DNA of 64,000 bases from Mycobacterium fragae (GTDB lineage: Bacteria; Actinomycetota; Actinomycetes; Mycobacteriales; Mycobacteriaceae). Every line of letters begins with the position of its first letter. Positions within the stretch are counted from its first letter, which is position 1. The notes beneath the pieces are model-generated. The model saw only the letters and a list, made by a program, of their open reading frames with translations. It did not search any database and was not told the origin of the DNA. This document shows, piece by piece, positions 12,025 through 24,025 of this stretch. Position numbers and translations under genes: made by a program. The stretch covers positions 27,678 to 91,677 of the forward strand of contig NZ_LQOW01000018.1 in assembly GCF_002102185.1 (NCBI RefSeq), read 5' to 3'.

Positions 12025-12044
<20 letters not shown>
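11487..12044 (-). CDS. PAP2-family membrane phosphatase (Rv3807c type)
   Basis: Phosphatidic-acid-phosphatase-2 family membrane protein. All three signature motifs are present: KRVVRRPRP, PSAHATS and SRVLLGVHYPSDV. In the DPPR pathway this enzyme is proposed to remove the 5-phosphate after UbiA, before epimerisation to decaprenyl-phospho-arabinose; that role is inferred from position. The ATG at 12044 overlaps the end of glfT2 by 20 bp and gives 185 residues; the long upstream extension in frame looks non-coding. Its stop overlaps the ubiA start by 4 bp. Confidence 0.88.
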
Positions 12045-15425
<3,381 letters not shown>

Positions 15426-16418
15426 GTGCCGAACCGACGTCGACGCAAGCTCTCGACAGCCCTGAGCGCAGTCGCCGCCCTGGCCGTCGCAAGTCCATTT
15501 GCCTATGTTGCTTTTTGCGACCTGGACACCCAGCCCGCCGCCGAGCATCACGACTTCGTCCGGGCAGCGGTAATGACCGACCTGCCTAACGAGCTGATGT
15601 CCGCCCTGTCGCAGGGCCTGTCGCAATTCGGCGTCAACCTGCCGCCGGTGCCGAGCCTTACCGGTACCAGTAACCCGAGCCTGACTTCGCCTGGTCTGAC
15701 CAGTCCGGGCCTCACCTCACCGGGCCTGACAACGCCCGGGGTGACGACGCCCGGCCTGACGACACCTGGTGCAACCACCCCCGGACTCACCACCCCGGGC
15801 CTGACCACTCCGGGCGCCACCGCCCCGGGCCTGACCACTCCGGGCGCCACCGCCCCCGGTCTGACCACTCCGGGCGCCACCGCCCCGGGCCTGACCACCC
15901 CGGGCGCCACCGCCCCCGGTCTGACCACTCCGGGCGCCACCACTCCGGGCCTGACCACCCCGGGCGCGACGCCCGGCGTGACGACACCCGGGGCGGCTCC
16001 ATCGCTGACGGACCCCGCGCTGACCGATCCGACGCTGGCCACCCCGGGGCTGACCAGCCCGGCCGGCATCGATCCGTCGCTGACCAGCCCGGCTGGTACC
16101 GGCGCAGCCCTGCCCGCTCCCGGTGAAGTGCCGATCGGCGCGCCGATCGGACTGGACCCTGGTGCCGGCGGGACCTACCCGATCCTCGGCGATCCGTCGC
16201 TCGGTGCCGCGCCAGCGGCGACGAGCAGCGGCGGTAGCGGCGGGCTCTTCAGCGACTTGATGAGCACCGCCAACCAGCTCGGCGCCAGCCAGGCCATTGA
16301 CCTGCTCAAGGGCGTGCTGATGCCGACCATCATGCAGGCAGCTCAGGGCGCCGGCCCGGCCGCGGCTGCCGCTGCGCCGGCCGCTGCCCTACCGGCGGCG
16401 GCTGCGCCGGCCACCTGA
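15426..16418 (+). CDS. erp: Exported repetitive protein Erp (PirG)
   Basis: Surface-exposed mycobacterial protein linked to envelope integrity and growth in the host. The GTG start behind GAGGAG gives MPNRRRRKLSTALSAVAALAV, the conserved Erp signal sequence. The N-terminal domain (TDLPNELMSALSQGLSQFGVNLPPVPSLTG) and the C-terminal region (GLDPGAGGTYPILGDPSLG, ASQAIDLLKGVLMPTIMQA) flank a central array of about 20 pentapeptides of type P-G-[L/A/V]-T-[T/S/A]. That array is clearly longer than in M. tuberculosis. The C terminus is Ala/Pro-rich and hydrophobic. The protein is 330 residues. Confidence 0.94.
   Translation: MPNRRRRKLSTALSAVAALAVASPFAYVAFCDLDTQPAAEHHDFVRAAVMTDLPNELMSALSQGLSQFGVNLPPVPSLTGTSNPSLTSPGLTSPGLTSPGLTTPGVTTPGLTTPGATTPGLTTPGLTTPGATAPGLTTPGATAPGLTTPGATAPGLTTPGATAPGLTTPGATTPGLTTPGATPGVTTPGAAPSLTDPALTDPTLATPGLTSPAGIDPSLTSPAGTGAALPAPGEVPIGAPIGLDPGAGGTYPILGDPSLGAAPAATSSGGSGGLFSDLMSTANQLGASQAIDLLKGVLMPTIMQAAQGAGPAAAAAAPAAALPAAAAPAT
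15811..15960 (+). repeat. 30-bp tandem repeat inside erp (5 near-identical copies)
   Basis: Five contiguous 30-bp units start at 15811, 15841, 15871, 15901 and 15931. Each begins CGGGCGCCACC and ends CTGACCAC(T/C)C. Each unit encodes two pentapeptides, PGAT(A/T) and PGLTT. They lie in a wider zone (about 15670-16010) of 15-bp degenerate PGLT-type units. Near-identity at third codon positions points to recent expansion by slippage or unequal exchange. Confidence 0.93.
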
Positions 16419-16450
16419 CCTGGCCCGGCCTTAGGGACTTGCACCCAGAC

Positions 16451-16504
16451 GGCACCGCAGAAGTGGGACCGCCGCAATCGGCGCCACCCAAACTCTGCGG
16501 TGCC
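16451..16504. terminator. Inverted repeat downstream of erp
   Basis: Arms GGCACCGCAGA (16451-16461) and TCTGCGGTGCC (16494-16504) pair perfectly over 11 bp. They enclose a 32-base loop that contains a second small stem (GCCG/CGGC). It begins 33 bases after the erp stop codon and precedes the PGRP gene. It is probably a terminator-like structure, although no T-tract follows. Confidence 0.5.
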
Positions 16505-16580
16505 GTGCCGTGCCGGCTCACTGGGCCAACTTAGCGTGTCGAATCATCTGTAACACTAGACACATACGTAACATCGGGTC

Positions 16581-18200
16581 GTGCCGCCCCGCCGTCCCGC
16601 GCCGAGGATGCTGTTCACCGCTATCGCGGCGACCGTCGTCATCCTGCCGTGGGCAACCGACCCGTCGCCGACCCATCGCAGCGCGCCACCGGATCGTGGC
16701 GATACCCACCTCACCCAACGACCGCTGATCGGCCTCGGCGGCGGCGTCACAGTTCGCGAAGTCAGCCAACTTGCACCGTTTTCCATGGTCGCGTTGACCG
16801 GAGGAGACCTGACCGGCACCACGGCGCGGGTGCGCGCCCGGCGCGCCGACGGCTCGTGGGGTCCGTGGCATGACACCGAAACGCTGAGCGACGTCGGGGC
16901 GTCGACGGGTCTGCACGGCACCGATCCGGTGTTCGTCGGGAAGACCACCACTGTGCAGATCGCGGTGACCCGGCCCGCCGGCGCGCCGGTCACATCGGCG
17001 CCACCCGTCACCGCATCGGCAAGCCGGGAGCTCGGTTACCGCCCGGCGACCGTCGAACAACCGCTCGCGCAGAACATCTCGGCGATCCTGATCTCGCCGC
17101 CGCAGGCACCGGCCGATACCCAATGGACACCGCCGGACGCGGTCCTCGCCCCGGGTCAGCCCCCCAACATCATCAGCCGGGCGCAGTGGGGCGCGGACGA
17201 ATCGATACGATGCGGTAACACCTTGTACGACAATTCAATTCGTGCAGCGGTGGTTCACCACACCGCGGAGAGCAACGACTACCAGCCACAGGATTCGGCC
17301 GCCATCGTCCGGTCGATCTACGCCTACCACACCACGACGCTGGGCTGGTGCGACATCGCCTACAACGCGCTGGTCGACAAGTACGGCCAGGTGTTCGAGG
17401 GGCGGGCCGGCGGCCTCAGGAGAGCCGTCGAGGGATCGCATACGGGCGGATTCAACCGCGACACCTGGGGCGTGGCGATGATCGGCAACTTCGACGACGC
17501 GCCACCGACTCCGATCCAGCTGCGTACCCTGGGCCGGCTGCTCGGCTGGCGGCTGGGCATCGACCACGTCGACCCACGCGGCACGGTGACGCTGACGTCA
17601 GCCGGCGGCCCCAACACCAACTTCCCGGCCGGCGCCGTGCCGACACTGCCGACCATTTTCAGCCACCGCGACGTCGGCGCCACCGATTGCCCCGGCAACG
17701 TGGCCTACGGCCTCATGGACGAGATCCGCAGCATCGCAGCCCGATTCAACGAGCCACCTAGCCCGGAGGACTTGGCGGCCGCACTGCGGGGCGGCGCGAT
17801 CTATGACCGATGGCAGGCGATGGGCGGGATGACCAGCGTGCTGGGCGTGCCCACGTCGCTGGAGGCGACGGCAGCCGGCTCGGCGCACTACGCCACCTTC
17901 GACAAGGGCGCGATCTATTGGTCACCCGAAACCGGTGCCCAGCCGCTCACCGGCGCGATTTACGACGCCTGGGCCTCGCTCGGTTACGAGCGCGGCGCCC
18001 TGGGCCTGCCGACCAGCGGGGAGATCCAAGAACCCCAGTGGGTCAAGCAGAACTTCCAGCACGGCACGTTGAACTTCGACCGGGAGAGCGGTCGCGTCAC
18101 CCGGGTCATCGACGGCATCGCCGAGGAACTACCGCCGCCGTCGCCCGATGGCCCGCCGGTACAGCTCGAGCGGTTCTCACCCGTGCATCCGGCTGCGTAA
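16581..18200 (+). CDS. Secreted PGRP/amidase-2 domain protein with LGFP repeats (Rv3811 type)
   Basis: The 539-residue exported protein has an N-terminal hydrophobic signal (RMLFTAIAATVVILPW). A beta-rich segment follows, then a peptidoglycan-recognition/amidase-2 domain at about 195-385. Its metal-binding-type residues appear in VVHHTAESND, HTTTLGWCDIAYN, HTGGFNRDTWGVAMIGNFD and ISHRDVGATDCPG-like sequence (FSHRDVGATDCPG). The C terminus carries LGFP-type repeats (VLGVPTS, ALGLPTS), which anchor proteins to mycolylated cell wall. It likely cleaves or binds peptidoglycan outside the membrane. The GTG start has no Shine-Dalgarno, so a leaderless transcript is possible. Confidence 0.88.
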   Translation: MPPRRPAPRMLFTAIAATVVILPWATDPSPTHRSAPPDRGDTHLTQRPLIGLGGGVTVREVSQLAPFSMVALTGGDLTGTTARVRARRADGSWGPWHDTETLSDVGASTGLHGTDPVFVGKTTTVQIAVTRPAGAPVTSAPPVTASASRELGYRPATVEQPLAQNISAILISPPQAPADTQWTPPDAVLAPGQPPNIISRAQWGADESIRCGNTLYDNSIRAAVVHHTAESNDYQPQDSAAIVRSIYAYHTTTLGWCDIAYNALVDKYGQVFEGRAGGLRRAVEGSHTGGFNRDTWGVAMIGNFDDAPPTPIQLRTLGRLLGWRLGIDHVDPRGTVTLTSAGGPNTNFPAGAVPTLPTIFSHRDVGATDCPGNVAYGLMDEIRSIAARFNEPPSPEDLAAALRGGAIYDRWQAMGGMTSVLGVPTSLEATAAGSAHYATFDKGAIYWSPETGAQPLTGAIYDAWASLGYERGALGLPTSGEIQEPQWVKQNFQHGTLNFDRESGRVTRVIDGIAEELPPPSPDGPPVQLERFSPVHPAA

Positions 18201-18212
18201 ACCGTTCGCGCC

Positions 18213-19028
18213 CTAAAGCCACCAGCGTTCCAGCACCCGTGCCACACCGTCGTCGGTGTTGGGGGTGGTCACCTCATCGGCCGCGGCCACCGCATCAGGA
18301 TGCGCATTGCCCATCGCCACACCGTGCCCGGCGCGCAACAGCATCGGCACGTCGTTGGGCATGTCCCCGAATGCGACCACGTCGTCATCGGTGATGCCGC
18401 GTGGCCGCGCGAGCTCGGCGATACCGGTGGCCTTGCTGATGCCCAGCGGCACGATCTCGATCAGCCCGTTGTTGGTGGAGTACGTGATATCCCCCTCGAG
18501 ACCGACGTGCTTGGCCAGCTCGGCCGCCATATCGGAGCTGCGGGCACCGGCCTTTCGGATCAGTAGCTTGATCGCCGGTGCGCTGAGCAGGTCTTCCAGG
18601 GATACCTCGGTGTTGTCGGGGTTGAGCCAGGCGTGTTCGTAGCCCGGCGAGCTGACGAACTGCGGCGTCGCCGCGTCGTGCGCGCTGCTGCCGACCCGCT
18701 CGACCGCCAGCCCGGCACCGGGGATTGCGCGGGTGGCGATCTCGGCCAGCTCGCCTAACGTGTCGGCAGACAACGTGCGGGCGGACAACACCCGGTCAGT
18801 CGCCGGGTCATAGATGACTGCGCCGTTGGCGCACACCGCTATCGGCGCGAACCCGAGCTCGTCGACCACCGGTTGCACCCATCGCGGCGGACGCCCGGTG
18901 GCCAGGACAAACTGCGCCCCGGCATCGACAGCGGCGCGTATGGCGTTGCGGGTGCGCGGGGTGATGCTGTCGTCGTCGGTGATCAGGGTGCCGTCCACGT
19001 CGCACGCGATAAGTGCCGGCAGGGTCAC
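18213..19028 (-). CDS. Cof-type HAD-superfamily phosphatase (Rv3813c type)
   Basis: HAD hydrolase of the Cof (IIB cap) group, acting on small phosphorylated metabolites. Motif I is ACDVDGTLI (nucleophile and acid Asp), motif II ATGR, and motif IV GDMPNDVPML, with a conserved Lys in LLIRKAG or ISKATG. The GTG at 19028 puts motif I at residues 9-14, as usual; it gives 271 residues. It is the last gene of the minus-strand acyltransferase run and is probably co-transcribed with it. Substrate unknown. Confidence 0.88.
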   Translation of the reverse strand: MTLPALIACDVDGTLITDDDSITPRTRNAIRAAVDAGAQFVLATGRPPRWVQPVVDELGFAPIAVCANGAVIYDPATDRVLSARTLSADTLGELAEIATRAIPGAGLAVERVGSSAHDAATPQFVSSPGYEHAWLNPDNTEVSLEDLLSAPAIKLLIRKAGARSSDMAAELAKHVGLEGDITYSTNNGLIEIVPLGISKATGIAELARPRGITDDDVVAFGDMPNDVPMLLRAGHGVAMGNAHPDAVAAADEVTTPNTDDGVARVLERWWL

Positions 19029-19059
19029 CGGGACGCTCCGCCGCCGTTGTCGGGCGCTG

Positions 19060-19854
19060 TCACAAGCCGCGCACGCCCGGTTTGCGTCGCCGCTCAGCCG
19101 ATGCAGCTTCACGCAGCGCCGCTTTGCGAGCCCGCTCAGCCAGTTCCGCTACCCGGAGTTGCTTCGACTCGTCCGGGTTCGGTGCGCTGCCGCCCAGCCG
19201 TCGCGGCACCCAGAACTCCCCCGCGGGATGCGGGTACTCCTCCTGGACCCGGTAGAGCAACGAATTCATCGCTTCGCGAAGTGCCGCGTTGAGTTGATCG
19301 GCGTCGCCGCGCGGCGGCAACGGCCGGCCGACGGCCACAGTGATCGGAACTTTGTTGCGAACCAGCTTTTTTGGATGGTCCTTAGGCCAAATCCGCTGTA
19401 CGCCCCAGACAATCACGGGAATGATCGGTACCTGCGCCTCCAGCGCCATCCGGGCTGCCCCGGTCTTGAATGGCCGGAGCTCGAAACTGCGGCTGATGGT
19501 GGCCTCGGGATGCATTCCGATGAGTTCGCCCTCGCGCAGCCGCTGCACGGCCAGCTCGAATGCGTCGTGCCCCTGCCTACGATCAACCGGGATGAGCCTG
19601 ACGTGCTTGATCACGAAGTGGACCGCCTTCACGTCGGCCATCTCAGCCTTGATCATGTTGTACATGCGGCGGCCGCGCTCACGCACTGCCAGATATGTCG
19701 GAAGCCAGTCCAGGTAGCTGGTGTGGTTCTGAGCAAGCACGGCGCCGCCCCGTTCGGGAATGTTCTCAAGACCCTGGAACGTGAATTTGTTTCCGTTCAT
19801 CGCGACGACCGGCGGTACTACCCACTCCGCGAACCGGTAAAGCGGCTCTGCCAT
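19060..19854 (-). CDS. 1-acylglycerol-3-phosphate-type acyltransferase, copy 1 (Rv3814c type)
   Basis: PlsC-family acyltransferase of 264 residues. The catalytic box is NHTSYLDW (HX4D type: H-TSYL-D). The glycerol-phosphate-binding motifs follow as RLIPVDR and HPEATISRSFEL, and the last motif is VPIIPVIVWG. The ATG at 19854 is preceded by AAAGGAG. It is the promoter-distal member of four tandem paralogues. Its acyl donor and acceptor are unknown; phospholipid or triacylglycerol synthesis is the family's usual role. Confidence 0.9.
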   Translation of the reverse strand: MAEPLYRFAEWVVPPVVAMNGNKFTFQGLENIPERGGAVLAQNHTSYLDWLPTYLAVRERGRRMYNMIKAEMADVKAVHFVIKHVRLIPVDRRQGHDAFELAVQRLREGELIGMHPEATISRSFELRPFKTGAARMALEAQVPIIPVIVWGVQRIWPKDHPKKLVRNKVPITVAVGRPLPPRGDADQLNAALREAMNSLLYRVQEEYPHPAGEFWVPRRLGGSAPNPDESKQLRVAELAERARKAALREAASAERRRKPGVRGL

Positions 19855-19903
19855 GCTCGTTGCTCCTTTCGCGCAGCCCCGCGCCGTCGCTCGTCGAGCC
19901 TGA

Positions 19904-20749
19904 TCAAGCGATCCGCTTGGGCTGTTCGCCCGAGGCGTGCGGGACCATCCGGCGCCAGCGTCGTGGCGAGAGGTCAATCAGTTTACGGGCCGTTTTGTCA
20001 TGGTCTGCGCGTCGCTGTTCCCGCTCGACGAGTTCGGCCCGGTCGAGTGCCTCCGCCTCCGCGGGAGTCGGCGCCGCGCCGCCCAGCCGCCGCGGCACCC
20101 AGTACGCTCCCGTCGGATGGGGGTAGGACTCCTGCGCCTCGTAGAGCAATGTGTTCAGCGCTGCACGCAGCGCGGCTTGGGTCTGCGCCAGAGTTCCGGT
20201 CGCATACATCGGCGGCCCGATGTTCACGGTGATCGGGATCTTCTTGCGGCCCAACGACTTCGGGTGTCCTTTGGTCCAGATGCGGTGGGCGCCCCAGACC
20301 ACCAGCGGGATGATCGGGACCTGTGCCTCGTGCGCCAGCCGGACAGCGCCGGACTTGAATTCCCTGAGCTCGAAGCTGCGGCTGATGGTGGCTTCGGGAT
20401 GCAATCCGACCAGTTCGCCCTCCCGTAGCCGCTGGACCGCCAGCGCGTAAGCCTCGGCACCAGCGCTGCGATCGACGGGAACGAGCTTGACGTGCTTGAT
20501 CACGAAATTGATCCCCCGCACCTGCTGTAGCTCGGCCTTGATCAGAAACCGAAGCCGACGCCCTCGGTTGACGGCTGCCAGTTCTGCCGGCAGCCAGTCC
20601 ACATAGCTGGTGTGGTTCATGGCGATCAACGCGCCGCCGCGCCCTGGAATGTGGTGCTGACCGTGAATCGTGATCTTCGTTCCGGTGGCGGCGATTGCAC
20701 TCTTGAGGATGATCTCCAACGTTCGGAAAACGGGCTCGGGCACGCCCAT
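19904..20749 (-). CDS. 1-acylglycerol-3-phosphate-type acyltransferase, copy 2
   Basis: PlsC-family protein of 281 residues with NHTSYVDWLP, KLVPVDRSAGAEAYALAVQ, HPEATISRSFEL and VPIIPLVVWG. The ATG at 20749 or the GTG at 20743 could be the start. GAGAGGGG spaces better to the GTG, which also aligns with copy 3 (EPVFRTLEI). The C-terminal tail (RRADHDKTARKLIDLSPRRW...) is longer than in the neighbours. It is closest to copy 3 in its N terminus, so these two probably arose by tandem duplication. Confidence 0.89.
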   Translation of the reverse strand: MGVPEPVFRTLEIILKSAIAATGTKITIHGQHHIPGRGGALIAMNHTSYVDWLPAELAAVNRGRRLRFLIKAELQQVRGINFVIKHVKLVPVDRSAGAEAYALAVQRLREGELVGLHPEATISRSFELREFKSGAVRLAHEAQVPIIPLVVWGAHRIWTKGHPKSLGRKKIPITVNIGPPMYATGTLAQTQAALRAALNTLLYEAQESYPHPTGAYWVPRRLGGAAPTPAEAEALDRAELVEREQRRADHDKTARKLIDLSPRRWRRMVPHASGEQPKRIA

Positions 20750-20816
20750 CACCCCTCTCGTCCAGCCGCCCCGACCTCGACGGTCTGTCCGTCTGCGACC
20801 TTAGCTGCTCACGGCG

Positions 20817-21566
20817 TCACCGACCGTGCTTTGCCCGCTTGCGGGCGCGCTCGGCGAAGAAGGTCTCCTGAATAATCTTTGCCTCTTCCACTGTGGGTGC
20901 CATCCCCCCTAGCCACGCCGGCACCCACCACGCGCCTTGCGGATGCGGATACTCCTGCTGAACGCGGTGCAGCAACGAGGTCATCTCCTCCCGCAGCGCA
21001 GCGACGAGGTGTTCGGCATCGCCGGTCGGCGACAGTGGCGCGCCAGCCGCCACAGTGATCGGGATCTTCTTGCGGCCGAGGTTTCTCGGGTGACCTTCCG
21101 TCCACATCCGGTGTACTCCCCAGACGATCAGCGGAACGATAGGCACCTGCGCTTCGAGCGCCAAGCGGGCCGCCCCGGTCTTGAACTCCTTGAGCTCGAA
21201 GCTGCGGCTGATACCCGCTTCGGGCATCAGGCCCACGATCTCGCCGTCGTTCAGTAACTCGACGGCGGCGGCATAGGCGTCGGCCCCGGCCGCGCGGTTC
21301 ACCGGGACGGTCTTGGTGTGCTTGATCAGGAAATTGACGATCTTGACCTCTTGCATCTCGGCCTTGATCAGGTATCGGATGCGCCGCCCGCGGTAGTGCA
21401 CGGCAAGAGCGGCGGGCAGCCAGTCCAGGTAGCTGGTGTGATTGATCGCCACCAATGCTCCGCCGCTGGCGGGAATGTTCTCCAGGTTCTGATAGGTGAT
21501 CTTGGTGCCGGTGGCCATGACGACTGCCTTGGCGGCGATTTCGAGAGTGCGGAAAACCGGCTCCAT
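20817..21566 (-). CDS. 1-acylglycerol-3-phosphate-type acyltransferase, copy 3
   Basis: PlsC-family protein of 249 residues beginning MEPVFRTLEIAAKAVVMATG. Motifs are NHTSYLDWLP, KTVPVNRAAGADAYAAAVELL, MPEAGISRSFELKEF and VPIVPLIVWG. PEAGISRS replaces the PEATISRS of the other three copies, a change in the acceptor-phosphate motif. The start follows copy 4's stop by 3 bp, so the two are translationally coupled. Confidence 0.9.
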   Translation of the reverse strand: MEPVFRTLEIAAKAVVMATGTKITYQNLENIPASGGALVAINHTSYLDWLPAALAVHYRGRRIRYLIKAEMQEVKIVNFLIKHTKTVPVNRAAGADAYAAAVELLNDGEIVGLMPEAGISRSFELKEFKTGAARLALEAQVPIVPLIVWGVHRMWTEGHPRNLGRKKIPITVAAGAPLSPTGDAEHLVAALREEMTSLLHRVQQEYPHPQGAWWVPAWLGGMAPTVEEAKIIQETFFAERARKRAKHGR

Positions 21567-21569
21567 GTG

Positions 21570-22358
21570 CTACTCCGAGGCGCCCGCTGGATCGGTCCGC
21601 TGGCGGGCCGCCCGGGCGGCGGCTCGCTGGCTGGCCTCCTCAGCGTCCAATCGGGCAGCCTCTGCGAGGGACGGGGCGCCACCGCCCAGTCGGTGCGGCA
21701 CCCAGAACTCACCGGCTGGGTGTGACCCGTAGGCGTTTTGCACCCGCTCGAGCAGATGCTGCATCCGCGAGTGCAACAACGTGGTCAGCTCCGATGCGGG
21801 CAACGTCGGGGGAATCGGTTCACCCACCGCCACCGAGATGGGCACCTTCGGGCGGTACATCTTCTTCGGATGGTCCTTGGTCCAGATCCGCTGGGCACCC
21901 CACACGATGTGCGGGACGATCGGGACGCCGGCGGCGATCGCCATGCGGGCCGCGCCGGACTTGAGCTCCTTGATTTCGAAGCTGCGGCTGATCGTTGCTT
22001 CCGGATAGACGCCGACCAGTTCGCCCTCTTTGAGGATCGTGACGGCGGCTTCGAATGATTCACCGCCGCTGCCCCGGTCCACCGGGATGTGGCCCATCTT
22101 GCGCATCAGCGGTCCGGCGACCTTGTGGTCGAAGACCTCCTGTTTGGCCATGAACCGCACTTTGCGCCCGAGGCCCTGTTTGTAGGCGGGCAACCCGGCG
22201 AAGGTGAAGTCGAAATAGCTGGTGTGGTTGATCGCGACGACGGCGCCGCCGGTCTCGGGCAGGTTCTCCACCCCCGTGACGGTGAACCGCAAGCCTTGTA
22301 ATCGCCAGACCAGGCGTGCGAGCTGGATGACAGTTCCATACACCGGTTCCACGGTCAC
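21570..22358 (-). CDS. 1-acylglycerol-3-phosphate-type acyltransferase, copy 4 (Rv3816c type)
   Basis: First gene of the four-acyltransferase run. The 262-residue protein begins VTVEPVYGTVIQLARLVWRLQG. It has NHTSYFDFTFAG, HIPVDRGSGGESFEAAV, YPEATISRSFEIKEL and VPIVPHIVWGAQRIW. The C-terminal part reads GSHPAGEFWVPHRLGGGAPSLAEA. The GTG at 22358 or 22352 are both possible starts; TTAGGG upstream is a weak Shine-Dalgarno. It diverges from the MBL-Rieske gene across about 116 bp, which should hold both promoters. Confidence 0.9.
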   Translation of the reverse strand: MTVEPVYGTVIQLARLVWRLQGLRFTVTGVENLPETGGAVVAINHTSYFDFTFAGLPAYKQGLGRKVRFMAKQEVFDHKVAGPLMRKMGHIPVDRGSGGESFEAAVTILKEGELVGVYPEATISRSFEIKELKSGAARMAIAAGVPIVPHIVWGAQRIWTKDHPKKMYRPKVPISVAVGEPIPPTLPASELTTLLHSRMQHLLERVQNAYGSHPAGEFWVPHRLGGGAPSLAEAARLDAEEASQRAAARAARQRTDPAGASE

Positions 22359-22474
22359 CAACCCTAATCCCGCGATATGCGACGTGGCTGTGAGAACCAC
22401 AGTCCGGGTAGAAGGCCAGGTGTACCGCGCCCTGCATTCGCCGCGCTCGCGATCGCCGCTAGGCTGGGGCGGCG

Positions 22475-24025
22475 ATGCAGGTCACCAGCGTCGGCCATGC
22501 TGGCTTTCGGATCGAGACCCAGGCGGGCAGCATTCTGTGCGACCCCTGGGTCAACCCGGCCTACTTCGGCTCCTGGTTCCCCTTCCCGGACAACAGCGGG
22601 CTGGACTGGGACAGCCTGGGCAACTGCGACTACCTATACGTCTCGCACCTGCACCGGGACCACTTCGACGCCAAGCTGCTGCGCGAACATGTCAACAAGG
22701 ACGCGGTCGTGCTGCTGCCCGACTACCCGGTGCCTGACTTGCGAGATGCGTTGGAGAAGCTGGGCTTTCACCAGTTCTTCGAGACCACCGACTCGGTGAA
22801 ACACCGGGTCCGCGGGCCCAAGGGCGACCTCGACGTGATGGTCATCGCGCTGCGGGCCCCGGCCGACGGTCCGATCGGCGATTCCGCGCTGGTGGTCTGT
22901 GACGGCGTGACGACGGCATTCAACATGAACGATGCACGCCCGGTCGACCTCGAAGTGCTGCACGCTGACTTCGGTCACGTCGATGTGCACATGCTGCAGT
23001 ACTCCGGCGCGATCTGGTATCCGATGGTCTACGAGATGCCGGAACGCGCCAAACAGACGTTCGGCACCCAGAAGCGCCAACGCCAGATGGACCGCGCTCG
23101 TCAGTACGTCGCCCAAGTCGGCGCCACCTGGGTGATCCCGTCCGCCGGTCCGCCGTGCTTCTTGGACCCGGAGCTGCGTCACCTCAACGACGACCACGGC
23201 GACCCCGCCAACATCTTCCCCGACCAGATGGTCTTTCTCGAACAGATGCGCGCGCACGGCCACGACCGCGGTCTGCTGATGATCCCCGGATCCACCGCTG
23301 ATTTCACTGGTGCACAACTGGACTCAGTGCACCACCCGCTGCCCACCGACGAAGTCGAGGCCATCTTCACCACCGGAAAGGCCGCGTATATCGCCGACTA
23401 TGCGGAACGCATGGCGCCGGTGCTGGCCGCGGAGAAGGCCGGCTGGGAGCCTGCGACCGGCGAACCGCTGCTGGAGCCGCTGCGGGCGGTCTTCGAGCCG
23501 ATCATGCTGGCCGGCGACGAGATCTGCGACGGCATCGGCTACCCGGTCGAATTGGTAATGGGCCCACAGCGGGTCGCGCTCGATTTTCCCAAACGCACTG
23601 TGCGGGAACCGATTACCGACGAGAAGTTTCGCTACGGGTTTGAGATACCACCAGAGCTGGTTCGCACCGTGCTGCGCGAGAAGGAGCCCGACTGGGTCAA
23701 CAGCATCTTCTTGTCCACCCGCTTCAAGGCGTGGCGAGTCGGTGGCTACAACGAATACCTGTATACGTTCTTCAAGTGTCTGACCGACGAGCGGATCGCC
23801 TACGCCGACGGCTGGTTCGCCGAGACGCACGACGACACCACGTCGATCACGTTGGACGGCTGGGAGATCCAACGCAGGTGCCCTCATCTGAAGGCCGACC
23901 TGTCTAAATTCGGCGTGGTGGATGGCACCACGTTGACCTGTAACCTGCACGGATGGCAGTGGAATCTGGAAACCGGCCGCTGCCTGACCGCGCGGGGTCA
24001 CGAGCTTCGGTGCTCCCGGCGATGA
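22475..24025 (+). CDS. Metallo-beta-lactamase-fold / Rieske-domain protein (Rv3818 type)
   Basis: A two-domain protein of 516 residues. The N-terminal MBL fold shows VSHLHRDHFD (HXHXDH, about residue 56). The C terminus has a Rieske [2Fe-2S] signature with CPHLKAD (about residue 468) and CNLHGWQWN (about 488), spaced as expected for Cys-X-His then Cys-X2-His. The middle (IYEMPERAKQTFGTQKRQRQMDRARQY-like) resembles CMP-sialic-acid-hydroxylase-type MBL enzymes, but that relation is inferred. It is probably an oxygenase or hydrolase with electron input through the cluster. Its length equals Rv3818. Its stop overlaps the next start by 4 bp. Confidence 0.85.
   Translation: MQVTSVGHAGFRIETQAGSILCDPWVNPAYFGSWFPFPDNSGLDWDSLGNCDYLYVSHLHRDHFDAKLLREHVNKDAVVLLPDYPVPDLRDALEKLGFHQFFETTDSVKHRVRGPKGDLDVMVIALRAPADGPIGDSALVVCDGVTTAFNMNDARPVDLEVLHADFGHVDVHMLQYSGAIWYPMVYEMPERAKQTFGTQKRQRQMDRARQYVAQVGATWVIPSAGPPCFLDPELRHLNDDHGDPANIFPDQMVFLEQMRAHGHDRGLLMIPGSTADFTGAQLDSVHHPLPTDEVEAIFTTGKAAYIADYAERMAPVLAAEKAGWEPATGEPLLEPLRAVFEPIMLAGDEICDGIGYPVELVMGPQRVALDFPKRTVREPITDEKFRYGFEIPPELVRTVLREKEPDWVNSIFLSTRFKAWRVGGYNEYLYTFFKCLTDERIAYADGWFAETHDDTTSITLDGWEIQRRCPHLKADLSKFGVVDGTTLTCNLHGWQWNLETGRCLTARGHELRCSRR

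Noticed and set aside
15670..16010. Regular repeats that could suggest a CRISPR array.
   Set aside because: The units are contiguous 15/30-bp codon-phased repeats inside the erp reading frame, with no unique spacers and no cas genes.
20827..20850. GCCCGCTTGCGGGCGCGC, which looks like a third copy of the hairpin repeat.
   Set aside because: It shares only the CCCGCTTGCGGG core and lies in the coding sequence of acyltransferase copy 3; the flanks do not match the 25-bp unit.
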